Assembly (NCBI GenBank): GCA_028455995.1
Contig: JABELC010000004.1
Location: 2,232,001 to 2,296,000, forward strand
Direction: 5' to 3'
Length of the DNA: 64,000 nt
Source: Scleromitrula shiraiana
Taxonomy: Eukaryota > Ascomycota > Leotiomycetes > Helotiales > Sclerotiniaceae
Positions 48,812 through 61,841 of this stretch are shown piece after piece. Numbering within the stretch: the first letter of the stretch is position 1; each line of letters begins with the position of its first letter. The position numbers and the translations under genes are program-made. The notes beneath the pieces were generated by a model. The model was given only the letters and a program-made list of their open reading frames with translations. It was not told the origin of the DNA and ran no database searches.

Positions 48812-50120
48812 CGTGCTTCAGAATTCGTCTAGGTCCTGGTTTGCTTGCGATGATTGGGTTTAAAGAGGTCCAATTTGAAGGCCTCTAAAGCATGAACCTC
48901 CCAGTTATCGGTTTAATGATAGATCGGATCGATCGGATCTCGGGAGTACTTGGGAAAGAGGGAGAAGGAGAAGGAGGAGGAGGAGAAGGAGGAGAAGGAG
49001 ATGGAGATGGAGAATAAAAATGCTACTTATATTGTATGTGTATGCAGCTATTTTTGGAATGCCGATTTGCAGGTAATGGATAGATAATTGGAATCAAGAT
49101 GAAGTTACGAAACGGTTGAGTTTATATGGATTCTTACGTAGGTGTGGTGTAGTGTGGTAGGTATATATGGTATGAGTTATTAAGTAAGTTCTATGGAGGG
49201 GAGTTGATTGCTAAAATACAGATTGCGCACATGAATTGTACCATCAGAAACATCAGATATTTTACGGACGGAGTACACAGCATACAGGTAGTACAGTGCT
49301 ATGTATGTATTGTAATACGGCAGGATTATGTAGTGTATCTCGACAATTAAAGATTCAAGAGGTGTATGTCTAGGAGTATGTCTATGAGTATGTCTATGAG
49401 TATGTCTATGTCTACGTCAACGTGTACGTCTACGCCGCTACATAATGCGTATATATAACGGCTGTGCAGTTTTATATTCGTAACTCTACCACTCACATTA
49501 CTTACTTTGTTAGGATTAGTGGAAGGAATTTGTAGGATTTATTTTGGTGTTTGAAGGAGCATTTGAACATAAATCGTACTCTATTACAATGTGTTTATAT
49601 TTTAAGATTCCTTTTCATCTGATATAAACGACTGACCAAAGAACCTTTTTATTTTTATTAATGTTAATTATTATTATTATTCTCAATTAAATTAAATTCA
49701 ATTCAATTCTTGTTGCGACTATTTTCATTCATTTTCGGATTTTTGTTCAACCTCGTATACTTCGGATATGCTTAACTTCCTCCTCCTCCTCCTTCAAGTG
49801 GTGCTTCACTGCCGCCAACCTATATCAGAGGCCTCGTCACTAACTACGAGACCCTTGACAATAATCATCCTAGTCCATAAAGTTTCCCTTTTTCCTTTTC
49901 TTTCTTTTTTTCTTTTCTTTTTCTTTTTTTTTTCTCTTTTTTTCTCTTTTTTTTTAAATAGTTTTATTATCAAATAGTTCCTTGGGACATATATGATCTG
50001 AGGCTTGAGAGTAGTACGCCGAGTTTCCTGGGCATAATCATAATCATAATTAACCAACTGCCAAGACATACAAATCTATCAAAATTTCCCATTATCCAAC
50101 AAAAGTTACTTGTATGTACA

Positions 50121-50154
<34 letters not shown>

Positions 50155-50195
50155 CATATATACATATATGGAAAACAACCTTCAAGATTAACCTC

Positions 50196-50298
50196 ATTAT
50201 TTATTATTTATTATTTATTACTTATAACTTATAACTTATTACTTATTACTTACTACTTACTACTTACTACTTACTACTTACTACTTACTACTTACTAT
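50196..50298. repeat. TTATTTAT / CTTACTACTT compound array
   Basis: About 100 bp changing gradually from TTATTTA to TTACTACTTAC units. Confidence 0.85.
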
Positions 50299-51146
50299 TA
50301 TACCAAATACGCATGGTTTCTTACGACTACGCTACAACCAACGCCACCTTGAATTATTAGAAGATTCTACAATACAACCCATACCTATACTGTCCATTTC
50401 CAAGATTACTTTTCACAGCCTTATAGAAAAGCCTCTAGAAGATCCCTTTCTTTTTCTTATTCTTCTTCTTCTTCTTCTTCTTGTTGTTGTAGATCTTTAA
50501 AAAGATTCATATATCCATACATATACATATATTATATACTCCACTCTTTTCTTTTTGCTGGATCTATTTTATTTGTACATATACATACACATATACATAT
50601 CCATATCCATATCTATATTCATATTTCGTCCACTTTTAGGGGTTTCGTCTTTTGTATCGAAAGTTGAAAAGAAAGAGGTACCATACACCATATAGTTAGT
50701 ACATAACATACTTGGCAACATCAAAACGTTATTCGTTTACTGTATCATTCTATCATTTGCATTGGAAACTCGACCTCTTCACTTCTTCACTTCTTCAATT
50801 CAACTTAACTTCAACATAAACTGTTTTCTTTTTTTATTCAAGAAACAATTACAATATCTTCATATTTAGAATATCTTTGGTTTGGATTACGAATTCTTTT
50901 TTTTTTTAAAAAAAAAAGAGGACGAATCTTTGCCATCTCATTTGAAAGCTAAATTACGTTAGCGTTCTGCTGTCCGCGTCATCTGGGGTCGACCATTAAT
51001 ATTAATATTCAAGTACTACCAATTCCCTATTCTCAATAATAGGGAACTTTTCTCTTATATATATACATACATACATATATATATATACTCTTATATACAT
51101 ATAAAAAGAAAACATTTTGTTCCTACCATAAACAATTTCAATAATC

Positions 51147-52631
51147 ATGAGGACTTCAACAATTATTACCGCTGCAGTGGGAATATTATCAGGATGTTCA
51201 GAAGCAATTCAACTACAACGAAGAACAAATGGTCCAGCTAAAGTAGTAGGATTTGATATGGAAAGAAGATCAGTATCAGATCCTATAAAAAGAGATCGAT
51301 TAAGGAAGAGATCAAAAACAGTTCAAGCTACTTTAGATAATGCAGTGAGTTAATACTTCTATGAGTTAGTTATCTTTACTTTATACTAATCAAAATAGAA
51401 AACTTTATACTTCGTAAATGGTTCATTAGGTACACCGGCGCAAAGTTTAAGGTTACATATCGATACTGGAAGTAGTGATTTATGGGTTAACACTCCAAGT
51501 TCAAACTTATGTAGTGGAAAAGGAAGTCCATGTGAAGCAGCCGGAACATATACTGCCAATTCATCATCAACATATGCACATGTATCAACCGACTTCAATA
51601 TCTCTTACGTTGATGGATCTGGAGCTTCTGGAGATTATGTTACCGATACTTTCTCAATTGGTGGAATCACTTTGGATAAATTACAGTTTGGTATTGGTTA
51701 TACAAGTTCTTCGGCTGAAAGTATTCTGGGTATTGGTTATGAAATCAATGAAGTTCAAGTTGGTAGAGCAGGAAAGTCAGCATACAACAATTTACCAGCT
51801 CAAATGGTCGCCGATGGTTTAATTAACTCGAATGCTTTCTCCCTTTGGCTAAACGATTTGGATGCTAGCACTGGAAATATTTTATTTGGTGGTGTCGATA
51901 CTGCTAGATATCATGGATCACTGGAAACCTTACCCATTCAAAAAGAATCCGGATATTATGCCGAATTCTTAATCACTCTTACCGAACTATCACTTGATAA
52001 TACTGTCATTGCAAAAGATCAAGCCGTCGCCGTTCTTCTCGATTCCGGAAGTTCTCTCACTTACCTTCCTGATTCAATGACCGAAGCCATTTACGAAATG
52101 GTAGATGCTCAATACGACTCTAAAGAAGGCGCCGCCTACGTACCATGTTCACTAGCCTCAAACAGCAGCACCCTAAACTTCACCTTCACCTCCCCCACCA
52201 TCTCCGTCGACATGAACGAACTCGTCATCCCCATCACCTCCACAACCGGCCAACGATTAACCTTCGCCGATGGAACCGCCGCCTGCTTATTCGGTATCGC
52301 TCCTGCGGGTGATGGTACGTCCGTGCTAGGAGATACATTCATCCGATCCGCATATCTCGTCTACGATCTAGCCAATAATGAAATTTCCATTGCCCAAACT
52401 AATTTTAACGCTACGACTACGAGCGTGGAGGAAATTACTACAGGCACGGCGGCTGTTCCTGATGCAACGGCTGTTACGAATGCAGCGACTGCTACGGCTG
52501 GTTCGGGGGGTGGATCGATCGGTGGAAGCGCTACTTTGGGATCGAAGGAATCGGCAGCCAGGGAAACTTCTCCGTCTATTCTTTTGGGTGGTATGATGGC
52601 TCTTGTCGCTGGTGTCTATTATGCCATGTAG
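51147..52631 (+). CDS. Secreted, GPI-type aspartic protease (yapsin-like)
   Basis: Pepsin-family (A1) protease expected at the cell surface. Exons 51147-51344 and 51399-52631 (54-nt intron, GTGAGT donor) give 476 residues. A signal peptide at 1-20 (STIITAAVGILSGCSEA) is followed by a basic propeptide ending in dibasic sites (KRDRLRKRSK). The first catalytic motif is HIDTGSSDLW (Asp about 88) and the second VLLDSGSSLTYLP (Asp about 281), with the flap region near YVDGSGASGDY. A paired-Cys segment CSGKGSPC lies after the first motif, as in yapsins and candidapepsins. The Ser/Thr/Ala-rich stalk and a C-terminal hydrophobic tail (ILLGGMMALVAGVYYAM) suggest a GPI signal. Substrate is unknown; roles in wall-protein shedding are known for relatives. 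Confidence 0.93.
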
Positions 52632-53251
52632 ATATGAGGAAATATTTTTTCTTCTTCCATTTTTTTTGGTTCTTGGAGCATTTTATACTTGGAGCGCATA
52701 CACGCACGCATGCATGCATGCACTCGTATATGGATGGCATCTTAGAGGCATATATATCTCGTTCTTTTTTACTTCCCTTTTTGTACAGACATCTATGGAT
52801 ATATACATGCATTGAAAGGGCGTTCTCTCTTTATTTTTTTTGGTTCTTTTGGGGGGTATGGTATGGTATGTGGTGGGTGGGAATCTCTTTTTAATGAAAA
52901 TATGGATGGATGACTCGGTACTGGGGACCTTGAGGGAATATGATGAATGGGATGATGAATGGGATGAATGGGATGAATGGGATGGGATGGCATTGAATAG
53001 CATAGTTAGCATTGCATAGCATTGGGAGTTGGTTTTTGTTTTTTGGTTATGATGTGGGGGTATAGAGGGGAGGCAAAGGAAGGATGAAGGAAATATTTAG
53101 TTTAGATGTGCATGGAGGTATTAGATGATCACGTCAATAGGAAAGGGGAGGTAGAAGTTGAAAAAGACTAAATAAAGAATACGTATATATATATATATAT
53201 ATATACATGGTCAAGATGATGATGAAAAGAGACTTCAGCATTATATATACA

Positions 53252-53282
<31 letters not shown>

Positions 53283-54323
53283 TCTAATTACGTATATAGA
53301 AGTTCAAAAGAAACTTGAAGAAATATTCCTATCCAAAATATCTTTATATGTATTGCTCAAATCGTGAAGTTCATTCATTCATTCATTCATTCTATCCATC
53401 TATCAAGAACATACAAAGTAAATATAATATCTCAACCAACTAATATAATAATTCATCGGCTGGATTAATACGTTAATTAAATAAATATACCATATGATAC
53501 TATTAAAATGAACTAACAAATGAAAATCAAAACAATAAATTATAATATTACTATGATAATAGAAATATCAATCTATAGTATTGATCCATTCATTCATTCA
53601 TCTATTCACCATATATATCAACTCAATCCAAAATAATCAACTTAACTTGAAGCCATTTAAATAATACTAATAATACTAGTAATTATCATATCATATCATA
53701 TCATATCATATCCAACCCACTAGCACTATCACTAGCACTGGCACTGGCACTAGCACTGGCAATTATATAATTATAACCAGAGTCACTGTATATGAAAATA
53801 TCTAATATCTAATTTTAACTTGAAGTTTAACTTTAACTTTAACTTTAACTTGAAGTTAAGTTAGATAATCATTTAAAGTTACTACTAGAGGATGTGAATA
53901 TGGATGTGAATGTGAATGTGGATGTGGATGGTATTTTAATAAATTGAAGTTGAAGTTGAAGTTGGGTACTAGATGATAGTACTAGTAATAATGGAATGTG
54001 ATTTGTTGATTTTGATTCGGATTTAGATAATTTGGATTATGATGGTAATGGTAATGTTTAATTATTTGATTTGACTTGGATGTCGGATGTTAGATGTTAG
54101 ATGTTAGATAGATGATTTAGTTGAAATGTTGGAGTTTTATATCTTTAGGTTCAACTTGAAGTTGGATGTTTGTTATTATATTATTAGTACCGTGACTGGA
54201 TTTGTTGATTTTGATTTATTAGTATTAGATACTAGTATTCGTTCTTAATGTCGAATTTTTTTAGTATCTGTCTGTTATGTTTAATCTTACTAGTAGATTG
54301 TATAGATAATAGCTATTAATTGG

Positions 54324-54359
<36 letters not shown>

Positions 54360-55139
54360 CTCCTCTGTCTATCTTCATGTTATTTAAAATAACTCATATA
54401 TATATATACATACATACATACATACAAATATAGTAGTAAATCCCAACAACCTAAAATACCATCCATATCCATCTTCTCAGAAGCTCTACATAGTAAATCA
54501 GGAGTTATTTGTATAAAGTATACAATATACTCTTCCAATTCAATCCAAGAAGTCTAGTCCAGAATTCCCTCGCATTTTGAGATATATATCTCTCTTTCTC
54601 TTTCCCTCAGCTTTCCTTTCCCTTTCCCTTTCTCTTTCCTTTTCTCTTTTCTTTTTCCCTTTCCCTTTCCCTTTCCCTCCCCCTTCCCCTTCCCCTTCCC
54701 CTTTCACTCTCGCCTCTCGGTCCCAAAATGGTATAAGGGCCGCATACTAGTAGCCGGCCGATTATCTATTTGTATGTGAAGTATTACTTTACAGGTAAGA
54801 AAGAAATCTAGTAAAGCCCTATCTATCTATAGTATATATACAACAATAGAATAGAATAGAATAGGTGATTCCCCCCCCCCCCCCTTAAGTCATACCCAAA
54901 TGAAAGAAAGCATATTAATCTTGGAGTCGAGATTTCCACTCACTGCTGTATGGTATTATCTTATCGAATCTTATTGGCGGGGGTATTTACAATATAATAT
55001 CTATCTACAACGGACTAAATGAAATTGAATGAAATGAAATGAGAAATGAGAAGTCAGATTTGAAAAAAAAAGAAAAAAAAATACACCATTATTTCCCTCT
55101 CGTCCCCCCCCTTTCCTCTCCCGCCCCCCAAACAAAAAA
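52632..55139. other. Microsatellite-rich spacer downstream of the protease
   Basis: No supported gene. It contains GATGAATGG repeats (52935-52985), (AT)n (53188-53205), (ATAG)n (53254-53282), (ATTC)n (53371-53392), ATCAT repeats (53687-53712), CACTAGCACTGG repeats (53715-53760), (AT)n (54330-54355), a CTTTCC tract (54603-54705) and a C homopolymer (54871-54884). Confidence 0.6.
54603..54705. repeat. CTTTCC polypyrimidine tract
   Basis: About 100 nt with only C and T apart from a few bases, built from CTTTCC/CCTTTC units. Mirror symmetry could allow triplex (H-DNA) formation; that is inference. Confidence 0.8.
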
Positions 55140-58100
55140 TTAAGCCCCCAAATCATAATAAATACACAACCCCGTCCTAAAATTATACACAAACGCATTC
55201 CGCGTAACATCCCTATTCTGATACGCCAACCCGCTCATCATATCGTGGATTTCGCCAATATAGCGGCGTTCGGTTGTGGGCACCGCGTGGGTTACTTTGC
55301 GCCAGCTTTCGGGGTCCGAGAGGGAGGTGGTGCGGATGAGTTCCATTACCTGTGGGGGTGGGGTGTGAGTTGGTTAATTTAATTGTAGGGGGGTTGGGGT
55401 TTTGGGTGGGGAGAAGGAGGGGAGGGGATGCTTACTTGATCTGTGGTTTCTATGGCGGCGATGGGTCCGTCGAGGAAGGATTGGACGACTAGGAAGGGGG
55501 GAGTTGTTAGTATTGATATATTTCTTATTTATTTATATTTATTCCGGATCTTTGAAATAACTTACGAGTTGCAGCTCTCCCTTGAGCCTGTTCTACTATA
55601 TTTCTTCGATTGGATTTTTTACTCTTGGTACCTGCTACCAATACTCGAACTTCTTGTTCGTGATCACTATGAGCTGCTTCCGGTTGACTAGGTTGACGAG
55701 ATAGCCTAGCATGAAGGAAGTGATTAGTTAGTTAACAATCGCTAATTTATCCCCCCCCCCCCCCAAGAAAATAGGAAAAAGAAGATGCTTAGACGGAACA
55801 AAATATAGAAAACTCACTTTGACCTATTATGAATCCCCTCCCTCTGATCTCTCTCACGCATTTCACCCCTCAACCATGAAACCAATTGCGTACTCGGAAT
55901 ATCAGCATCAGGAATATCTTTACGTCCAGTAGTTTTGCATCTAACTACCGAATCTTGCTTGATGATAATAATCCAGAAATAACTATCATCGCGATATTTA
56001 GATAGTAAATCTTCGGGAGATCGAGAATCTCGTGCTAATTCCGCACTTATATCATTCGACCAGAGTGTTTGAACAAGTTCGACACCTGTAGAACGTAGAA
56101 TGGCTGCGTCATGACTTGCGACGAGTACATCGCACTTTTGAAAGTAAGTTAGCTAGGTTCGAAGAAAAAGAATGAAGAATAGTTACCCTCTTTGTGTTCC
56201 AAATCCCATGTAATTCATCATCAGCAGGTTTTTTCAGAAAACCTTTAGAATGTGATTTTGGTAATCTAGCCATTTTCTCCCATGCGAGGTTAAAACCTAC
56301 AGCATGACGCTCTTCCGCAATAATTTTGTGGTGACGATGCTCTCGGATTAAGGAATCATATCGTCCCCCTGCTGCAAATACATCTCGGACTTTTCTATCG
56401 TAGAGACAAGAAAACAGGATACCACCTTTGTAAAAGTTCTCCCTTAGACTTCCGAGAGGATTAACATATATTTTTCTTTGGACTTCGAATCGTTTTGTAT
56501 ACCTTAAGGTTGTATGTTAGCCAGGTTTAACTAATAGATATATGATAAAATGTTGGAATAACTTTTATAGCCATCAATTGAATAACAAGAAAAACTAAAA
56601 CAATTAAAATATACTCACTCAACCACATCTCGTAAATGAGCAATAGCAGATGATGCTTTTTCAAATATTTCAGTACCATCAAAGATTGTTTTAAGTCTTT
56701 GAAATGCTTTAGTTGGAGTATCCCTAAAATCGAATCGAGCGAGATCATCAACGCTTGTAGCTGACACCTAGTTTAGGTTAGTATTCTATTGATCGCAATA
56801 ACAAATCAAACGTATCCTATAAACATAAGATTTACATACCCCAACTAGTGGTGATCGAAGTTCTGCTCGAATTTTCGGCCATGTCCATTGCTGCACATTA
56901 AGTTTACTGAGAGTATCCGCAGCTGCTTGACGTATACTAGGTTCTATACGACAGAAATCAAATATAAGACCAAGTAAATCTGCATGATTTATATGAAAAC
57001 ACATTTGTGATGAAGGTAATGATGGAAAACTGGTAACGATTTCATCAAGAACCTTTATCACCTCCGCTTCTTTGAGTGCCAGGTCTAAACTATCAGATGA
57101 TACAATATCGAAATCAACTTCACCAAATGTCTGCGGGGCCGCGCCATCATGTTTGTCACGAAATACTGTCCCAAAAGCGAAAGATCTTTCGACTGGTGGT
57201 TGATGTTTTGCAATGGCGCGAGCATTTGGAACAGTAAGATCATATGGCAACTGTAGTAAAGTACCACTAGCATCGAGCAATTTGACAACGTTTGGTCCAT
57301 AATGACCCGACGATGGAAAAAGAATACATCGAGGTGTCTCCACGGCTCCGTGATTGCGGAAAATAGAAACCAACTTTTGTTTCACAAGTCCTTGTAGTAA
57401 TAGGTCATTACCATTTGAGGTTGGAACTCCTAAATCCCAAGCGAAATCTTTGGCTTGTTTTGTCGGTCGAGAGAAGAGCGCATTCATCATTTTTTGATGA
57501 TAAGGCGATTTTGAATCAGATAAACCTGCCAAAGTTTGACGAATTGTTTCACTTTCCATCTGCACGGGCAATTTTCGACTCTGAAGTAATTCGGAACTTG
57601 AAGGTCGTTCTTTAGGATTATGGTTGAGTAAAGACAGAATTATGTCTGCCTGGACAGCTTTTCCTATCTTATCAAAGCTTGGTGGAAGAATAGGCTGTTT
57701 CTTTCTTAAGCCATCAATGACTTCTACCTAGAAAAGAAAATTAGCATGTATGTACGAGTTTTCCGAGCATCCATTTCTGATATCTTCACAACTCAAGATA
57801 TCTCAAAATTTGAATCGAATCACAGGTAATAGATAATGTGTACTTACTCTTTCCATACCTGGTACAAGTGGTGGGTAGCACATCTCGAAAAAGATAACAC
57901 CAAGTGAGTACATATCTACTTTACCAGTATAAGGACCCCCTGAAACTGTGGAGCGAATCTCTGGCGCGATGTAAGAGTATGTACCGATACTCCTTGTCAG
58001 ATCACCACTATTTTGAAGTGCAGATGAAGAAGTTTTATCAAGTACAGAATACTGGCCTCTCGTAGCTAGGCCAAGATCTCCTATTTTAACATTTGAAGCA

Positions 58101-61100
58101 CCATCAATGAAAATATTCTCTGGCTTGAGATCACGATGAACAAAGTTCAAATTGTGAATATGAGCAAGGCCTTCAAGAATTTGACGGAAGAGACGCCAAA
58201 TCTCCTCATTATCTTTATAGAGACCTCGTCTTATCAGGTCGCGAAGTGTCCGTTTTTCACAATACTCCATCGAGATGTATAGAATCGTCTTAGAAGAACG
58301 TTGAGGTCGTATACTTGATCTGCTTCGTCTCAACGCCAAAGCATGACGCTCATTGGGACGATCATGGCCATTGTGTTCAGCAGATTCTTCATCATCTTCA
58401 TCATCACTATCGGTTGCTTCGTCATATCCAAACTCAACTTGATATCCACTGGTAGACATAAAATCAAGACCGCCCGTGCTTGTTCCGAATTCAATATTTG
58501 GCCCTGAGCCAGGAGATATATTGCTAAGCGATTCCTCAGTGGCAGCATCTGTCGTCGTAACGTCGTCGTCTGTCTCCGAAAAATCAGGAACCTCTTCTGT
58601 CCATGTATTAAAGTATCCTAATTCATCATAAGTAAATAGAATTAAGAACAATTTTGTGATTATTAGGTTAAATATAAATCCAGGAACACCGAGTTCAGAT
58701 GCGCCGAGTTTTTAAGTATTGTGTGAGTTGGAAGTAATGAAATAACTTTGTACTTACTAACAACGGACGGATGGTTGAGTTGGGAGAGGAGGCGGGCTTC
58801 TTTTAGTACATCATCTAATGGTGCAGAAGACTTCTGTGTAATTTTTTTAATGGCATATATTTGACCATCTAGCTTTTGCCTTGCTTTTACAACCTCACCA
58901 AAACCACCTTTACCCAATCGGCCCTCCTCGACAAAATCATGAGCATACCTTGAAAACGGCCCATTGATACCCATGGAATCATGCCTAGGCCTACGTGGAG
59001 TAATCGGTGTTAACAAAGACATAGAGCCAAGTCTCGAACCTGCAATTGAGGATTCCTCCTCCATGACAGTAGCATCAGTTACAAGAAATTTACCTGAACC
59101 TACAATAGCGGTTAGCAAATTAAACTCATTATATTTCATGACATATTCTGTTCAAAAACAAATCCTTCTTGGGAAGGTTGGGAAAGAATATTTGGAACAA
59201 AAAGTACTCACTCAATGCGAAAGCTCGGGGACGTTTCTTAGGATCTGGGTTAAATAGCTTAAGCATAAAATCATGCAATGCATCAGACAAGGCCAGCGAT
59301 TCGATCATAGATTTCGGTGAGGAGTATTTTCGAATCACGTTGAGGCCAAATACCATTTGTAGAAAAAGGATACCAAATTCCCAAATGTCCGTTTTTGCAG
59401 TTTTCTGTCCATCTTCCGAATTTGCTGTCTCGGGAGGTAGCCAGTATGCAGATTTTGCTACAGCAACGATATCTGTCTTCTTCTTCGTAATTCTACCACC
59501 TAGATTGTGCAGCTTCCGTTGATATCCAGCATCAGCAAGTTTTGGTATAACTCGGCCATCTGATTCTCGGAATAGAAGTACATTTCCGGTGTGGATATCC
59601 TTGAGAAGTTAGTACTAATCAGCATCGTAAAATCGCAAGAGAGAGTATCAATAAGATGGATTTACCTCATGAATTATACCATGCTCTTCGTGAAGAAATC
59701 TCAAGGCATCCAGTAGTTCTATCGTCCAAGAACGAACTTTGGTAACATTCAGGTTGTCGACAATGTCTAGAAATTCTTCCAGAGATCCCTTCTCGGCATA
59801 TTCGGTTAAAATACTAACATTCCAGGTAGAGTCACTCCTAAGTAAGATTAGTTCATGCTCGCGAGGAGTTGATTAAAAGGCATTAAAAGCTTACTCGTCC
59901 TTTTCAACTTTAAAATCAAGGAGATTTAAGATAGTGTCATGCTTAAGACCCCTGAGTTTTTCCAACTCGGTTTCCATTGCTTGTAATTGTCCCTTGATAT
60001 TGCGATCATTCAATTTCGTGTCAAGCACAGTTTGTTTCAGAACTAATACAGGAGATACCACCCGGGAGCCAACTGCTGGCATTACAGTATAACAACGAGA
60101 CACAGGTCCCTGACGTAACAATGCCTTACTGGTCACAGCTTGAAAATACAAAGGATTGCCTTCACTGTCCAATAGTGAAATCTGTCGATCCAACACCTCG
60201 TGGCCCTGGGCCATCTTCTCGATTACAGAATCTGATACAGTAATTGAGGGGGGCGGTTGATTTTTTCTCTTCGTCTCTTTTGCTTTTGCTCGCTGCCTTT
60301 TAAGCTCATCTTGCACCAATGATCCTAGCATTCGTTCCTCTTCCAAAGTTTCTTGTCTATATACAGTTAGAACATTCTAAAGCTTCGCTTAGAACAATGA
60401 TATGTCTACTCAAGGATGTAGTTGAGTAACCCAGTATTTGTGTGTTCTCAGATATCTTTAAAAATAGACTGACTACTTCAAGCCTAAACACATTTGAGAA
60501 TCTCAAGGCACCCCGAGAAATAGAATGGGTACTACAGTGCTATACCTTGAGACAGGACATTCCGAGTACTAAGAAAATAATCGGATATCTAGGAGACTCT
60601 CGTGCGAAGATTGAAGTCACTCGACCTCAATTCGTACTTTCACTTGGATGAACTAAAACAAATTACACTTACTCCTTTTTCTTCTCTTCCTCTCTCCGTT
60701 GATCTTCCATAAGTTTTGTTGCAGCTGCTTCATGTGCTGCCCGCTCTTCTTCCAAACTAGGCAATTCTCGCCCCGCTGCTTTGGCCTCAGCTGCGTCTTC
60801 TAATACCTCTTGACAAGCATTGACTATTTCCATAATCATTGCTTGCTCTTCCTTTACCAAATCCTTTGGTAAGGTTTCCACAATTTTCTGAATCTTGAAC
60901 TTTGTGGAGTCTCGAAGACGATCACTATTTTTCAAGGTCAATAAGGGGGGTGATTTAGGATATGAAAGAGTAAGCGTGACTCCTAGAGTCACAGCTATGT
61001 CTTCATCGAATGTTTTGATGTCAATTTCAAAAGATGGTTCAGATTTCTGTGGTTGGTTACTTTAACGTTAATAAATTGGAGTTTTATGAAAATTCATACC

Positions 61101-61303
61101 TTCCATGCTGACTGATGGGTTTCGATCCGACGAAAGTCTTCACCGTATATTGAGGCGAGTGCAATGAGCTCATCTTCCTGTATCTCCTCATAGGGAGATT
61201 TAGGAGGTTCACCTGCAGTCTCTGATTGCAATACTGGAAAAGTAGTCGTAGTTTTTTGAAGTGGTGGTTTCTTTCCCCATGGGTGTTTATTTGGTGATGG
61301 CAT
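55140..61303 (-). CDS. GCN2: eIF2alpha kinase GCN2 (CPC-3)
   Basis: Amino-acid-starvation sensor: uncharged tRNA binding activates phosphorylation of eIF2alpha and raises translation of Gcn4/CPC1. Fourteen minus-strand exons join in phase: 61100-61303, 60673-61046, 59895-60356, 59666-59837, 59212-59599, 58758-59099, 57848-58617, 56840-57727, 56619-56767, 56187-56502, 55818-56134, 55566-55705, 55436-55488, 55140-55349, giving 1594 residues (yeast has 1659). An RWD domain at 20-150 binds Gcn1. A degenerate pseudokinase lies near 290-535 (HEDIHTGNVLLF). The kinase near 585-935 has GKGGFGEVV, YAIKKI, an acidic insert, HRDLKPENIF and DLGLA, where most kinases have DFG. A HisRS-like region (near 960-1370, FGTVFRDKHDGAAP) and the C-terminal domain ending YNFRTGLCIYYDLGA follow. 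Intron 2 is unusually long (316 nt), and intron 11 holds 14 consecutive C. Confidence 0.95.
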
Positions 61304-61841
61304 TATGGCGGGTAAGTTCAAAGTTATGACTTGGTTTGATTTCTGATAGTTGATTAATATTATCTGAATTTGACTCGAGAATTCAGAGATTCAGAAATCG
61401 GCGGCCAAGGCCACCAACCTATGCGATGGGAGTAAACATTGTAAAATATAAGTTGAAGAGTTAAATCGAAATGTAGTATTGGCTGTAAGAGTCAAGTCAG
61501 ATGGTTTTTAGTACTCTCGAAGTCATAATGAAAGACAAGGCTGAACATTCCAGACTTTCAGCCTATCATAGCCTGAATCTTGATCCACTCAATCTAATTA
61601 GCCTTATCTATGTGGTAGCCTTATGGAACTAAGCCCTTTGTAGTACAACCGCCCGCTATCTGAACTTTGTGATGCGTCAAAAACTAAATACGTAAATAAT
61701 GAGTCAAATAAATTGATTCCAAGTGCCAGGAGCTATAAGAGGACACTTCCCAAAGACCCAATTGACTTTTCTTGAAGCTTCAATTTCATTACTGTCACTT
61801 TTGTGAAATACTATTGACCCGAAGGTTTCAATTAAAGCACA
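61304..61841. promoter_or_regulatory. Shared divergent promoter of GCN2 and argJ with Gcn4-type sites
   Basis: 538 bp separate the two start codons. A perfect palindromic Gcn4/CPC1 site TGAGTCA (61700-61706) lies about 135 bp before the argJ ATG. A TGACTC core (61372-61377) lies about 70 bp before the GCN2 ATG. argJ is the kind of gene that Gcn4 activates in yeast, so the first site is likely functional. Control of GCN2 itself by the second site is inference. Confidence 0.55.
61700..61706. promoter_or_regulatory. Gcn4/CPC1 binding site TGAGTCA
   Basis: Exact match to the bZIP consensus TGASTCA, at a typical distance upstream of an arginine biosynthesis gene. Confidence 0.6.

Larger units (their letters stand above)
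46905..51146. other. 4.2-kb microsatellite-dense spacer
   Basis: No supported gene. It holds GAGACCGA repeats (47441-47483), (GAAG)n (47560-47588), (TATG)n (48193-48238), A-rich AAAAAATA repeats (48490-48575), a 28-T run (48784-48811), GGAGAA repeats (48956-49014), GAGTATGTCTAT repeats (49370-49415), a T/C tract (49885-49957), (ACAT)n (50115-50150) and a TTACTACT array (50196-50298). Open frames reported here are products of the repeats. Confidence 0.6.

Noticed and set aside
50101..50170. CRISPR-like regular array
   Set aside because: Simple ACAT microsatellite without spacers. The organism is eukaryotic.
60357..60672. Separate plus-strand gene inside GCN2
   Set aside because: The open frame at 60442-60651 lies in the long second GCN2 intron and has no recognisable content or splice context.
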